A model generated the notes under the pieces. It had not been told where the DNA came from. It saw only the letters and a list, made by a program, of their open reading frames with translations, and ran no database searches. A stretch of 64,000 nucleotides of DNA, from positions 1,178,001 through 1,242,000 of the forward strand of contig JAMPIQ010000003.1 in assembly GCA_024699855.1 (NCBI GenBank), read 5' to 3'. Position 1 is the first letter of the stretch; every line of letters starts with the position of its first letter. This DNA is from Aphelenchoides besseyi. Lineage: Eukaryota; Nematoda; Chromadorea; Rhabditida; Aphelenchoididae. Both the position numbers and the translations under genes were made by a program. Positions 46,132 through 57,786 of the stretch are shown one piece after another.

Positions 46132-47031
46132 TTTGAAGAAACGCGAGTGAGACTCTTCGTTAAAACAGAAATAGATCGCCAAAAGTTTGAAGTACGTTGT
46201 TATCGAGATGTTCTTGTTGATCCAAAAATTTCTGCTTTAAATGCCGAATCGCGATAGTTGGCGTCGAGGTTGCAAGTGTGCTGCCGTGCTATCTGTCCAA
46301 GTGTTTTGCCAACGTCTTCTCTTCGTATTCATCGTTGAAAATGCAGGTTCGCATTGTATTGGCGAGTGATGATCATCGAGAACGTTAGTCCATTGGTTTA
46401 GAATTACATTCGCTGTTCTATTCCCGTCTGTGTGATCTTTACTTCTCTCGGAAGCTTCTAGCTTCATACTTCAATCGAGAGTCAATTTCATTGGTGTATG
46501 AGAGTTATATGACCCGAAGGCTTACAGGTACTTGCTCACCTCGTTTACATTTGTGAATTTGTTGCTATGCTTGGATTCCTTAGTACTCGTCCGGCATGAC
46601 AGTTGATTTTATCGAGTTGTGGGATTCTAGTCATGGCGTTTGTGTTCTTTCGATTTTTGAGTTGACAAGAAGCCAAGTTGCTGAAAACAGAAAGTCAAAC
46701 GGTCTCCTCGACTGAAGTGAAGCAAATTGTCCTGAAACCACATATCGAAAGAGTTGAAAGCTTTGAATGTTGTTATGTACATTTGTTATTGTTGGACATT
46801 AAATATTCGAATTAGACGCGTGGAGAGCTCGAACACACTTTCCCAGGACTGTTGGGCGCTTAATTTAAGAACAAGCAATTAGGCCGGTTTGTGCTAATGG
46901 AAAAATTCTTGGAGATTTTATGTGACAGATCTCCAATGCTGAGAATCCGAGACTCGTCTTCTTAGTCAGTCTCATCGTTTTGTTCCCCGGAAGGTTGTCG
47001 ATTTTGACTTGTGAGTTCCGAACTATTGACT
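46132..47031. other. No supportable gene
   Basis: About 0.9 kb without a recognisable gene; only short open frames. The promoter of the small secreted-protein gene should lie at its right end. Confidence 0.4.
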
Positions 47032-47373
47032 ATGTTTCGTCAACCTGCGTTCTTATTCCTAGTTGCGGGTTTGTTTACTCGGGAATCTATTTTCACCTCA
47101 ACGATTTCAGCAGTTCTTTTTGTTGGAATACAACCAACCGAAGGAATGCGTGGAGCGTTGATTCGTGGTGGTCGTTCGATTCCGTTGACGTTCGGCGGAA
47201 TGAACGAATTCGAAGATCCGCTTCGCATGTCGCTTCGCATGTCGCGTCGTGACGATCCGTTGGCCGTAGATGACGGTGTTCAGTTGTGTACGTGTCGTTT
47301 CCCGAACGGCAAAAGCGTTGTAATTGCCGACAACGAACGAACTCTCGACGTTTTGCGTTACGGAAAACGCTAA
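47032..47373 (+). CDS. Small secreted protein
   Basis: Two exons (47032-47068, 47111-47373) give 99 residues. The intron removes a polar stretch and joins MFRQPAFLFLVA to AVLFVGIQPTEG, making a clean signal peptide of about 20-24 residues; unspliced, the hydrophobic core is broken, which supports the intron. The mature part is Arg/Asp/Gly-rich with a short internal repeat (RMSLRMSRR, from a repeated TCGCATGTCG word), two cysteines (CTCRF) and a basic end (RYGKR) resembling a dibasic cleavage site. AATAAA follows at about 47410. Could be a peptide precursor or a cuticle/extracellular protein; I do not recognise the family. Confidence 0.65.
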   Translation: MFRQPAFLFLVAGLFTRESIFTSTISAVLFVGIQPTEGMRGALIRGGRSIPLTFGGMNEFEDPLRMSLRMSRRDDPLAVDDGVQLCTCRFPNGKSVVIADNERTLDVLRYGKR

Positions 47374-47695
47374 GATTCGATTGATGGCGTTGAAATTCTG
47401 TGTGATTGCAATAAACATGTCTAATTGTTAATATACGATGGATGGGATTGAATACTCTAAGACCTAAGACATTAATTGAATAAACTTATTGCACAACGAA
47501 AGAAATGGAATGGCAACGAAATGACAAAAAAGAAGTTTACAAATTGGGTAGCTGATTGGCTTGACATGGCTGCTGAAATTCAGTATCCCATTCGGCGTGT
47601 ATTCGAATGTTGTCGACCGCACAAACTCCGCCGCGATTTCCAAAGTTTTCGCAAATGAACATAATCTAAAAAAAGTTGACTTTGTTATGAAGCTT

Positions 47696-50562
47696 TTAAG
47701 ATACCTTCGTGGTTTCTGATTCGCAGAAGATTTGACCGTTCTCCCAAATAACGTCCGTTTCGTTTGTCGACGATTCGTAGGGACAGTAGGAATCGACGGG
47801 ATCACGTCCAGGTGTGAAGCAACAAGCACTCAACTTCTCTCCTTCTGTCCACTCCAAGTAGTCGAAAAGAACGTAGAAACCACGAGTCGTATTCACCGGC
47901 GACTCGTAGACCGCCACTTCGCCCGGAGATACTCGTGCCTCAACGAACTTGGAACTGCCAACTAAAACCCGTTGACCAATTAGTCAGAAGCTTCGAACTC
48001 ACCAGTCACACGTCGGAATTCGCCTTTGGTGGCCAAAGATGGCGAGTTTTCGAAGCCACAACTCGACTTTTCGAACAAGCAACCGCCGCTGTAGAAACAA
48101 GCTTTCGAGTTCTTCTTCGTTTTGAATGAACGTTCCACCGCTCTCTCTTGATCTTCTTGTTCGCTTTTACGTCCCGGCAAATGTCCGATTTTCGGATAAT
48201 CGACGTTGTCGACGGGTGTTGAAGCGTGAGAACGAATGGCAACAATCGGTTCAATGGCACTCCACCGAGATCGCGGTGTTGGCAACGCTGGTGGATCGGA
48301 AAGAGTTGAAGAGTCGGTGGTTGCATTAGTGACCGGCGGAATTGACGTGGTACTCGTCGTCGTTGTGGTACTTGTCATTGTGGTGTTGGTTGGTGTAAAG
48401 GCTCGATAGCGTTCTTCCATCGAAGCAAAGCCTTCAAACTTCCGATTTGCTGGTCGCAGTTTGAGCGGATTCAAAGCAACAGATTGACGAATTTGATTGG
48501 CATCCAAACGATCAATTGGCATTCTCACCGTCGTGGTCGTTAGCGGTAACGAAGCGGGGGCTACGGCTCTTGGTGTTGCACCGTTGGGTAAACGGCCGAT
48601 CTGCAATTCGTTTCGAGGTCCGTGAGTTGGAAGCCGATTAGTAGATTTCGATTTCAATGGAACGGTTTGAAGATTTGTTGTTGCTGCTGAGTGTTTGGAC
48701 TTTTCGTAACGAATCTCCAATTCATCGTATTTGGTGGTGTTGAACTCAGGATTCAGAAATTCCGCAAACTCGTCGCCGAAAAGATCCGCGAAAGCTAAAA
48801 CACTTTCAGTTGGCGATCTCTAAGCCTGAAACTTACGATTGAACGGCTTCGGTGTTACCAACGAGATGACGGGCGGTGGTCGTTTGTTGATCTGAGTACC
48901 GAATTGTTGTGGAGCAACAAGCCACGGCGCTGGAGCCGACTCACTTGCCGGTTGAGGTGGATTATGTGGTATTAAAGAAGCAAATTCAACGGGCGCCAAA
49001 TCGACGGTACTTGGCAGTGAGAAATGTGCGTGACTTGGCGGTTGATCGTTGGACTCGGAAGTTGACGCCGCTGAGCTCCAGAGTGTTGGAGCCGAAGGTG
49101 ACGCTACGAGGAATGGACCAAGGTTTTGTGTTGGCGATGGCCATGTGCTGACTAATGGGGATGCTGAAGTTGTAGCCAGAAACTCGAACATTTTAGCAAA
49201 CGACAACGGAGCGGTCGGTTTGTCACGAGCGACGAATTCGGAACGTTGTTGTGAATTGAAAAGTTTCGATTTCATTGGCGACTGAATATCATCTTGAGTT
49301 TCTGCAGTTGGCGGTGGTGCTCGAAAATCGGTGGTACGAAATTCGGTGGCCTCGAAACTTGGAGGCGACGGATTGACAGATGATGCAAAGGCCGATGGTA
49401 AAGCGGCTTGACGATTGAACTCATCGATTGATGCCTGTAGTCGTGCCGCTAAGTTGCTTTGTTGAGGTTGTTGTTTATTCACAATATGATGAACAGATGT
49501 TGGTGGCCAATCGAAGACATCAGCCGGAGAAATTGAAGGAGGTCGAGGCTCAGCTGCTTTCGGCGGCCATGAGGTTTGAGCAGTTGGGGTTGGCGCTTGA
49601 AGCTGAGACCAAGAAGGTGAAAGGGAATGCGAATCCGGCATGTTCTTTTGCACAACTTGTTCATCTAATTGTGTTGCGGGCATTAAATCGAGAACGTTGC
49701 TAATTGGCGACTGTTCGTTTTCTTCGGAATTGAAGAATTTGCTTGCCGCTTCAGATTCCTCTTTCAAGTTACGACCATTCTGCTCGTCGCTATTAGAACC
49801 CGGATTTCGACCAGTGGCTAAATGGGAGCCGCCAAGAGAAACGAAGCGTTGGGACTTCAACCGTTGAATATTCAGAGAACACAACTCGGATCGAACGTTC
49901 AGAAAATCGACGAGACCAGTGGCTGGAGACGATGTGGAATTCGATTTGAGAATCAATGAGAACTAAAAGGTTCTGTTAGAAAAATATTCAATTGAAGGCT
50001 TACAAAGACGGGAATGTTTCGTTGAATCGAAATCTGTTGCGTTTCAATCATTCCGTGTTTGTTGGTATCCAGCTCGCGACAATCAGTTACATTTCGTTGA
50101 CCGGTCAGCTGACTCCAACATAACTCCATCGACGTTGTAGCACTCGCCCAGTGTCTGAATACGAACATTTCAGAAGTAAAGTTGACGACACAAACCTCAA
50201 ATAGATCTTAACATTGCCACTACGCGAACAATAAGAACACGATTCGAGAACGGAGATCTCGTTTGGCTCGGAAATTACCGTCGAATAGTACGGTTGATTG
50301 GGTGGGGGTCTCAACATTCCGATTCGAAAGTTCTTTCGATACCACATCTGATCGATTGACTCGTGTCGTTGCCATGGAACAGAGAAATTAGACGGTCGCC
50401 AACAACATTCGTTTGACAGCGTTGTGCAATCGTTGAAACGGGCTTCAACGACGAACAAAAGAGTGAGAATGAAGGCTAATGCTGAAGTTGTCCAGTTTCT
50501 TAGTTGAATAGAAACTTACTAAGAAGACGACAAGTGATTGGTGAATTGACTATCATTTTCAT
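47696..50562 (-). CDS. Secreted MAM-domain protein with long disordered middle
   Basis: Six minus-strand exons (50562-50520, 50481-50196, 50154-50004, 49962-48837, 48794-48003, 47961-47696) join in phase to 887 residues. Residues 1-28 are a signal peptide. A cysteine-rich module follows (about 29-160: CTTLSNECCW, CSYCSRSG, ELCW), which looks MAM-like. Residues 165-720 are Pro/Ser/Thr-rich and disordered, with a Thr run (TSTTTTTSTTS) suited to O-glycosylation. The C-terminal 150 residues hold a second MAM-like module (CLFEKSSCGFENS ... GFYVLFDYLEWTEGEKLSACC). No membrane anchor follows, so it is probably secreted. MAM domains mediate adhesion at cell surfaces and in matrix. Roles are inferred from the domain only. 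Confidence 0.78.
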
Positions 50563-51114
50563 TTACAAGACTGTTGAGTTCATTGAATCTAAACGTTCAA
50601 TAATCAAAGGTCTTTTACACGTAAAACTGAAGAGAAAGACCGCGGCTATTACATAAACCAACTCGTTTATAAGCCGATTTTTGCCCATTCGAAACATCTT
50701 CTGGCGGATTATATAAACAAGAATCCAATCTCCGACCCTTTCGGCTTTTTTGTTTACTCAACCCAAAGATCGCCCTTTTGCCGTTCAACAGCCTTCTCAT
50801 CACCACCGGACATCTTGGTCTTCAGCAAACACACGACCAACAGGTTGGGAAACGAGTTTGCGTGTCTAGCAACTTCTTTGACATCAACATCGTGATTCGC
50901 GTATTCATCAAGACGGAAAAGTTCAACCTCACGGAATCCGTACGTGAGATCCCTACAACCCTTCTATCTCACGTGTTGAGGCGTCTTTTGTACGCGCTTC
51001 TTTTGTTTCGTTATTCCGTGAAGCGGATGAATCGAGTGGCGCGGATGATCCCGCAATCGTAAAGCCGGTAATGGTCAAGGACGACGACAACAACTCGGAT
51101 TCTGAGAAGATGGA
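50563..51114. other. Divergent promoter-type gap with weak coding hints
   Basis: Lies between the start of the MAM gene (minus) and the next plus-strand gene. A plus-strand acidic open stretch (VKPVMVKDDDNNSDSEKME, ending in TGA at about 51117) looks coding but is out of frame with the following exon by one base. Confidence 0.35.
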
Positions 51115-51621
51115 ATGAATAGCGAGAACCTTGAAGTTACTTTTGCTTTCAAAATCCACGTTCAAACCCCCCAAACTTACTGGTCGATCGTATCGAAATG
51201 GTTTGGGGAGAGTGAAACGACAGAAATTTGCGCTTCGAACGTTTCAATTTACGGTCGATTTCCTTTCTGTTCCCAATTCGATTTCTCTCAACAAACCGAA
51301 AACTTAAACGCTCGTGGATTTCGATTTTGTCGTCTTAAAACATCCGGTTCGATGCGAACTCACCTGTAAAATTCGATCCGACGGCTAAACGGCAAACCAA
51401 ATTATTAGCCGCTTCGAAACCCAATGGTGCGAATGGGAGGAATTGGAATGCAATGACGGTCTCGAATTTCGACGAAGAGTGAAGTTCACGGACCGTTTGA
51501 TACAAAACAGCGAAATCAACTTGCAGGTGACCAGTGGGTAATTAGCTTGTTTGATTGATTGCGACAGCGGAAAGATTTGCGATCAGTGAGAACTCTGATT
51601 ACCGGATCAGAAGAAGGTTAA
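51115..51621 (+). CDS. Small uncharacterised gene, possibly a truncated copy
   Basis: Exons 51115-51365, 51409-51526 and 51568-51621 join in phase to 140 residues from an ATG. The first part is beta-like (LEVTFAFKIHVQTPQTYW) with paired cysteines; the second exon has a WCEWEELEC pattern reminiscent of extracellular Cys/Trp-rich modules. There is no signal peptide, although the composition looks extracellular, so the true 5' end may be missing. An acidic open stretch just upstream in another frame suggests either a lost frame or an unrecognised exon. Confidence 0.45.
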
Positions 51622-52071
51622 GCAGCGCGGATGATCTGCGAATCGCTTGTGACATCCGACAAATGAGCGGAAACTGAAGACGACTAACAAGAAGCTTTTA
51701 CCGTCGCTCACTCGGTATGTTCAAGTCATTGGTTTGAAGCGGCGACAATGGATCTTAAGAGTTCAAAACATGTGTGTCGCTCGAAAATTTCAATCGTTTT
51801 GTTCACCGGAAGCGAAAGGTGTGAGAACGATTCGTCAATCCTACCGGTTTCGTTTGAGGTCGCCGTCTAATTCGACGGTCATTTACAAGAACAACAATGA
51901 CACAGACACAACGATCGCGCATAATTGGAGACTCTTGATAGCCAACGAGTGCGAGTTTATTTGCAAAAATAACGACAGAACAACAGAACAAAAATGAGCG
52001 TAAATGTGACCGAACATTAAAAGAAACGAATACAATTGTCAAAGAAATTATAAAATATGTTGGAAATGTGT
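51622..52071. other. No supportable gene
   Basis: About 450 bp between the small gene and the 3' end of the LEM gene, with no domain-bearing frame. Confidence 0.4.
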
Positions 52072-53854
52072 TTACATAACAACTTCGGGAAACCGTTCGG
52101 CATATCGTTCATCGCGTACGTATTTGACGGAAACCAAATTTCCTGAAAACAAGCTCTTAAGTCAAGTCGTGAAGTTTGCTGGCAACTCACCACGAATCCA
52201 TTGAGTATGGAAGGCATCGAATGCTCGTTTTGCGTCCTCCAGATTCTTGAACATCACGTATACACACGACTCATTTCCGCGAACAATCGAAAAGTGCGAT
52301 GGAACAGATGGACGAAGTTTATCGTAGACCTCTTTCTTGACAATCTCATCTTCGGAACTAAACACTCGAATTCTAGTGAAAGAGCTTGGTTCATACTTAC
52401 CGGTTAGAGTCGATTAATCCACGGATCTTTAAGCAGTGGGTCAAAGCGTGATCGGGAACACGTTGTGGTTGTGGTGAACGTTCGGCGATCCCTAAAGACC
52501 AAAGGACAAATGAAGTTATTCCAACGATTCTCTAACCACTGTATCCTTGACTCAAATCATGAGCATTCGCCCAAACCCAAACATTGCATTCCACACCGTT
52601 GATCACACGATTCTCCGATAGCATTCGCGAGTCGAGATTGTTGATGAAATCAACGGCGCTATTCCACAACGTCCAATCGTTTTCAGTTCGACTAAACAAC
52701 AAACTTTTCAAAGAAAACCAAAACGTAAACTTACCGAGTTGGTGGAATCAACGCGTCACGAATGTGCTGTTCAGCAATTCCCATCGATCCAGAATCTCGA
52801 ACTCGGTCAGCGATTCTATCAACCAACTCCATGGTTTGACGTTCGAACTTTTCCCGACGAATTCGACGGATTTTGTAGAAGTAGAACGGAACAAAGCACA
52901 TCATAGCAACTAAACGAATAACATCAAAAAATAAACAAACAAACGAGCTTACTAATGAGAAGAACGAAAACCGGGAAAACGGCGTAGTTGTAGAAAAACG
53001 TTGCGGTGTCATAGATGGCTCCTGAAAACTGTCAGATGATGAGTGTGTTTTTCGAACTCACCAACAAAAATGCGTCTTCCCCGTTCGACGGTTTTCGGAT
53101 GTGCCGTGGAGAGATAGGTGATGAGAAGTACGAGGGTGAAGGATAAGAAGCAGAACATGAAAATCTTTGCAACATCTCCATCACGAGCTCGTTTGTACAT
53201 TTCGGCGGCTCGAGATCGTGGTGAACGAGAGGAGGTTGGAACGCTTGCTCTCGGTGTGCCAATTGAACGGAAAGATGTCATCTTAGTGCTGCTGTACGAT
53301 GGAAGAGTGGAATTGCCGTATAGTCCTGACTGATGTGGAGCACGACGAAAACGAGCGTAAGTAGGCGAACTGTCCGTTGACGATGTTTCTCCCGAACGAT
53401 AGGACGGCAATTTCTTTGCGTATGTTGAAGACGTGGAGTCGGCGTTCAATGTCGATTGTCGAGAAGTGTCAAGACGAGATCGAACAGTTGTCGGCGAGTT
53501 ATCGGTTGAGTTCACGGTCGGTGATTGGCGTGGAGAAGCGCGTCGAGAACGCGACGGTGAACTGTCTGTCGAGTTGACGACCGTTGGCGTTTGACGCGGT
53601 GAATCTCGACGTGTTCGAGTTGTTGGTGGAGTGCTGTTGGTTGTATCGACTACCGATTGTGTTTGGCGTGGTGAAGCTCGACGTGACCGATTGGATGTCG
53701 AAGGACTCTTCTTCGCTGTGTCGCCAGATCGGAATGCTAACAACTTCTTTTCGTACATTGGACGAGTGGAATCAACGATCGGACCAATTTTATAGCCGTG
53801 TTGCGCGAGTTCATCTCGCAACTCTGCCGGTGTCAAGTCGGAAGGTGCTTTCAT
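52072..53854 (-). CDS. lem-2: LEM-domain inner nuclear membrane protein (LEM2/MAN1 type)
   Basis: Seven minus-strand exons (53854-53062, 53021-52953, 52909-52735, 52691-52537, 52491-52401, 52357-52191, 52142-52072) give 506 residues. Residues 5-45 are a LEM domain (LTPAELRDELAQHGYKIGP). Residues 45-200 are Ser/Arg/Pro-rich with repeated RRASPRQ/RRDSPRQ units, likely phosphosites. A first membrane helix lies at about 228-248, a second at about 275-300, then the winged-helix MSC domain (AEQHIRDALIPP ... NRVINGVECNVWVWA) and a C-terminal RRM/UHM-like fold (SCVYVMFKNLEDAKRAFDA). LEM domains bind BAF; the protein tethers chromatin to the nuclear envelope, and the MSC domain in LEM2 recruits CHMP7. 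The UHM tail also fits MAN1. Symbol given by domain architecture, not by sequence search. Confidence 0.85.
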
Positions 53855-54243
53855 CTTAAATTCTGAAAACCATGAGAATTGACTAAAGACCTTAGGATAT
53901 CACGCGAAAAAGAAACGATTCGAAAGTACAAAAAAGATTGTTGTCTGCCTCCAAGAACTTCTCATCGCACGCCAACGTCGTGCCTATGAAATGAACGAAC
54001 GCCGAGAAGAAGAACGCCGTTCGATCGAAAGGCCAAGGTTTCAAAAGCTGCAACAATCTGCCTAAGATCCTAGTGAAAGTCAGCTGCACAGTTTTCAAGT
54101 TTTCGATTTTACAAGTCGACCATTTGGCTGCAATCTTTTATTTTCCCAAAATGTACAACAAAATCGAAGGCTGTTGCGAGATTGTTAAGAAGAACGGTTA
54201 AACGAACAAACGTTGGGACTGTAAATAAAATATTAGAAATAAG
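53855..54243. other. Intergenic, no gene seen
   Basis: About 390 bp between the LEM start codon and the ASH-2 stop codon, both on the minus strand. Contains AATAAA on neither strand in a clear position except the minus-strand 3' end of ASH-2. The short distance would allow an operon, but no polypyrimidine/spliced-leader evidence decides it. Confidence 0.35.
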
Positions 54244-56389
54244 TTAATGTTCCATTGGCTCTTCTTTTGCGGTCAGAAGTGGATTCAATTTCTGTTGATC
54301 TTCGTTGATCGACACAAGATCGCAGATGTCGGAGAGCGTTTGCTCGACGATCACTTGCTCTGGTCGAGCAGACATTGGCATCGACTTCTTTGGCAGTGGA
54401 TAGCGGAATTTGGGTCCGAAATTGCAACGGATCGTGGCATCGTGGAAAATCGAAACTGCCGGGAAATAGAAGCCTTCGTAGATGTCGTTGAAAGCTGCAC
54501 CTTGTGATCGACCGTTCAAAAAGAATTCGATCTGAAAGCTCAGATGTCCAATTGAAGTTTATTGGAGACCTTACTTTGCTGCCCGGCACTTCTTTCAATC
54601 TCGTCACGGCACCGCTCACGTCGTCGTGCTCTTCGAAGAAGAAATTGTTCTTGAACTTAATCACTTGATTCTTCTTGTGTGATTTCGGCAGCATCGTTCC
54701 AATTTGTCTGTCGTTCTCAATTTGTTCTTCCCAGTCGGGCAGATCGATCAAGCAGCCCAAAGTATCTCCTTGTTTGAATCCCGGCAACGAGTACGTGAGT
54801 CCACAGCCGTCGTGGAAAGCAGTTCCTTTCAAACTGCGCCAACCGTACGAAAACTTCGAGTACCCAACACACGCCTGAGCAACAGCTGAAACTCTCAAGC
54901 TAGGAAAATTTCGAATTTGCAACCTACAGTGAGAACGAGCCCAACCAACTCGAATATGCGAATCACCGGGCTGACTCAAGAACTCGATTTCGTAAAACCA
55001 ACGACCGTAACTGACCGAGTGTGTTGCACGTGCCATCGCATAGCCGCCATTTCCCGTCAATGTCAAACCGTCGGCATCAAGTTTTAGCTAAAAGGTAATT
55101 CGTTTAAATACACAGAAGATCGAACCTGATGAGCTCGATCGTTTGGCGAAATCATAACAACCGGCGGATTCACAATTCGATAATGATGTGGAACGAGCAT
55201 TCGAACTGCTCCATCATCTGCATTTCCAGCCGTTTGATTTCTAGAAGAAAAAAAGTTAAAATGAAGGGAACCTCGAAAACCAACTTGTCAGTAACACATG
55301 GATCTTCTTCGGCAAGATAGTAACGGATTTCTCCACGATTAAAAGGAGCGTCCACGTTCTGATTGACACCTTCATTCAAAGGCGAAGGCTCTGTATTGCC
55401 GGTACTTAAATTCGTTTATTCAGTTGAAATTACCAAAAATAACTCACGTTCTGTAACGTTTAGGAACCGAAGTCAACACATTTTCGACTTGTTTTCTCTT
55501 CGAAGCACCACGAGTTTTTGGTCCTGAGTCCTCGTCCGTCGGATCCAAAACGGCCGTTGGAGCACTGGATGGAGCACGTTTACCCAACTGTAACTTCAAT
55601 GTGCCGACTTGTATGTAGTTGAATACTTACATTTCGAACGGCCTTGTGAAATGGCCCAATGGTCGTCAGATCTCGTTCCTTCAGCGTGTACAAGTTTTCG
55701 TCTCCATCGTTTCCAACAAAAAGTTCAGTTTCTTTGGCCAACGTCTTTGCAATTGTCCCGTGCCATGTTGTTTTAACACGTCGAGCCAACGGCGTCAGTG
55801 ATTCCCAGTTTTCATCAAAAAACGGAATAATCTCCGTGTCGAGTCGAAAGAACTTCGGTTCGGCCTTCATGATCACGTCCGGCAAATCGACAGCATTAAC
55901 CTCCGGCGATTTTTCTTTGAAGTGATTGACAACCATGTTGGCTAATGCCATGATGCACCTAAAGATAATAGCAAGAACAGAATTCAAATTTATAGCAAAA
56001 AAACTCACATATGTGAAAAATCTGAAAGAAGGGTTCATTTCGAAAGTATGCTCATCGAACTCACTTGTTTGTTTCGCCGTCCACGATTCATGTTTATCGT
56101 TTGCACAGTCTTGACATAGAAACACGTAGCAAACCATAAACGGAAGACCGTAACTTAAAACTGAAGTTGTGAAAAGAATGATAGAAAACTACTTACAATT
56201 CCTTCAGATCCCGTAGACATCGTTGATGGAACCACTTCTTACATCCATTGCAATGCAATTCCATCGTTCCGAGTTCCCGTTTTCCATCGCTAAAGATTGA
56301 AGTCCAATGAATGAAAAGAAATGAACTGACCAGTAGCAAACTTCCGAGGGCATCACATCATCGACGTTTTCCTTCCGCTTCTGCCGCAT
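54244..56389 (-). CDS. ash-2: ASH-2, core subunit of the COMPASS/SET1 H3K4 methyltransferase complex
   Basis: About ten minus-strand exons from ATG 56389 to TAA 54244, roughly 540 residues. The N-terminus holds an atypical PHD-like finger (CYCDGKRELGTMELHCNGC, then KKWFHQRC and CQDC), followed by a winged-helix region (ALANMVVNHF, TTWHGTIAKTLAKE), a basic linker (KRAPSS ... KRKQVENV) and the SPRY domain (GYAMARATHSVSYGRWFYE, GDSHIRVGWARS, SYGWRSLKGTAFHDG, DTLGCLIDL) ending in the Sdc1/DPY-30-binding tail. ASH2L with RbBP5 stimulates MLL/SET1 methylation of H3K4. Exon 4 is a 13-base microexon (56021-56009). The junction near 55240-55290 is the least certain. The length is close to animal ASH2L orthologues. 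Confidence 0.9.
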
Positions 56390-56890
56390 TTTGTTTTGTT
56401 GTTGAAGACTGAGAACTCGAATTCAGAAGTTTTGATCAGAAGCGTCGAAAATTGAGAGACGGAAAGCCAATGGAAAATGCGCCCAACTCAAAAGACACTC
56501 GAGTCAAGAGTCCGTCCACAGAAGGTGTTCTCAATTGGGAATTATAAGTCATAAAGTTGAAGGTACCCATAGATATTTCTATGAATAAACGACTTACAGA
56601 CGTTGTGTATAAAGCGGACAAAAGACCACCACTGAGTTCCAGTCAAATGGACATCTAACCACTGCTGTCGATAACTTGTATCTGCTTAGGTGGTTCTTAG
56701 AGTTCGATCACGCAAATGCAATTGCTTTCAAATGTTATTATCAACGTTTGTCGATGCAAGAAAACATCTTCAAACCCGTAGGATTTAATTTGCATTAAAG
56801 TTGAAATATGCAAATTGACGTTGGATCAAAATGAATGATTGTCATTTTTGTTTGTCGTCAATTGTTCTGCTCTTAAAGTCGATCGACAAA
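56390..56890. other. Divergent intergenic gap
   Basis: 500 bp upstream of ASH-2 with no gene; presumably its promoter. Confidence 0.4.
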
Positions 56891-57786
56891 ATGGCTGGTC
56901 TTTTTTTGTGAGGTTGCTTGTTCTTCAAATGATCGCTTGCGCTCTCGCAATTGATGGAAACCGATGCATTAAGAAGCAACTTACCTATCAAGGTGCTGGA
57001 TAGTAAGTTTCTATCGATTTTATTTTAACTTTTTTCAGCAAGTTTAGATATTGTTCATCATTAGCGTAGTTGAACGTTCAATGGCACAGCGCAAGATCCT
57101 GTTCATAACACTCAATTATTATGATGCTTTAAATGAAAAGTAAGTTGAGAACAAATTCGTCAATTCACGACTTTCATTTTAGCTTCACGGTCTCTGTTGG
57201 CAACAATTGCAATTTGATAATTGTGAACGAAAAGTTGTTGAATTTCGATGGGAACTTGGGATTTTCGGGTACGTCGACTTTTAATCATAACGTCTAGATT
57301 GTTTTACAGGTGTTAACGGATTTAATCGCTCGCATGGTTGCATTTCTGGTTAACTGTTCGATATTAAAGTTTCCAAGGCGGATGGAAAGTTGGGAAACGA
57401 CAGTCCTGATAATCCAAAAGCAGAAATCTGCAACAATGTAGTTCGAAAAGACTGAGGAAACGGATGGTACACTACGAAAATTGTGTTTCATCCGTTTGAT
57501 GATCATTGTCCTTGGATGATTGCTTACGTACGTTTTAAAAAACATTGAATTACGACAAACGTTTTGTACGTGAAAGGAGGAAACAAAACCGACATAATCA
57601 AATAGTACAAAGAGGTTGTTACTACTACTCTTGAATCGACTTCTGAGGTTGAGAAGACAACTACTTCAAAGGCTGCAGGTATGAAACAAGGTTTTTAGCA
57701 GGTTGACAGCTCGTTTAGGTTCGGCGAGTGTCAAGCCGATGAGTTTCATTGGTTTGCTTTGTGTCATCTTCTTCGTCCTCAATTGA
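56891..57786 (+). pseudogene. Decayed secreted, GPI-anchored protein gene
   Basis: The exon chain is still visible: a signal-peptide-like start (RLLVLQMIACALA) broken by one base in a T run after ATG 56891, then exons with GTAAGT/TTTTTCAG borders, an extracellular-looking domain (NFTVSVGNNCNLIIVNEK), several in-frame stops (near 57075, 57350 and 57453), a Thr/Ser-rich stalk (TTTLESTSEVEKTTTSKAA) and a hydrophobic C-terminus without a tail (FIGLLCVIFFVLN, TGA at 57784-57786), the pattern of a GPI-attachment signal. Family of the ectodomain unknown. The multiple stops make function unlikely. Confidence 0.6.
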
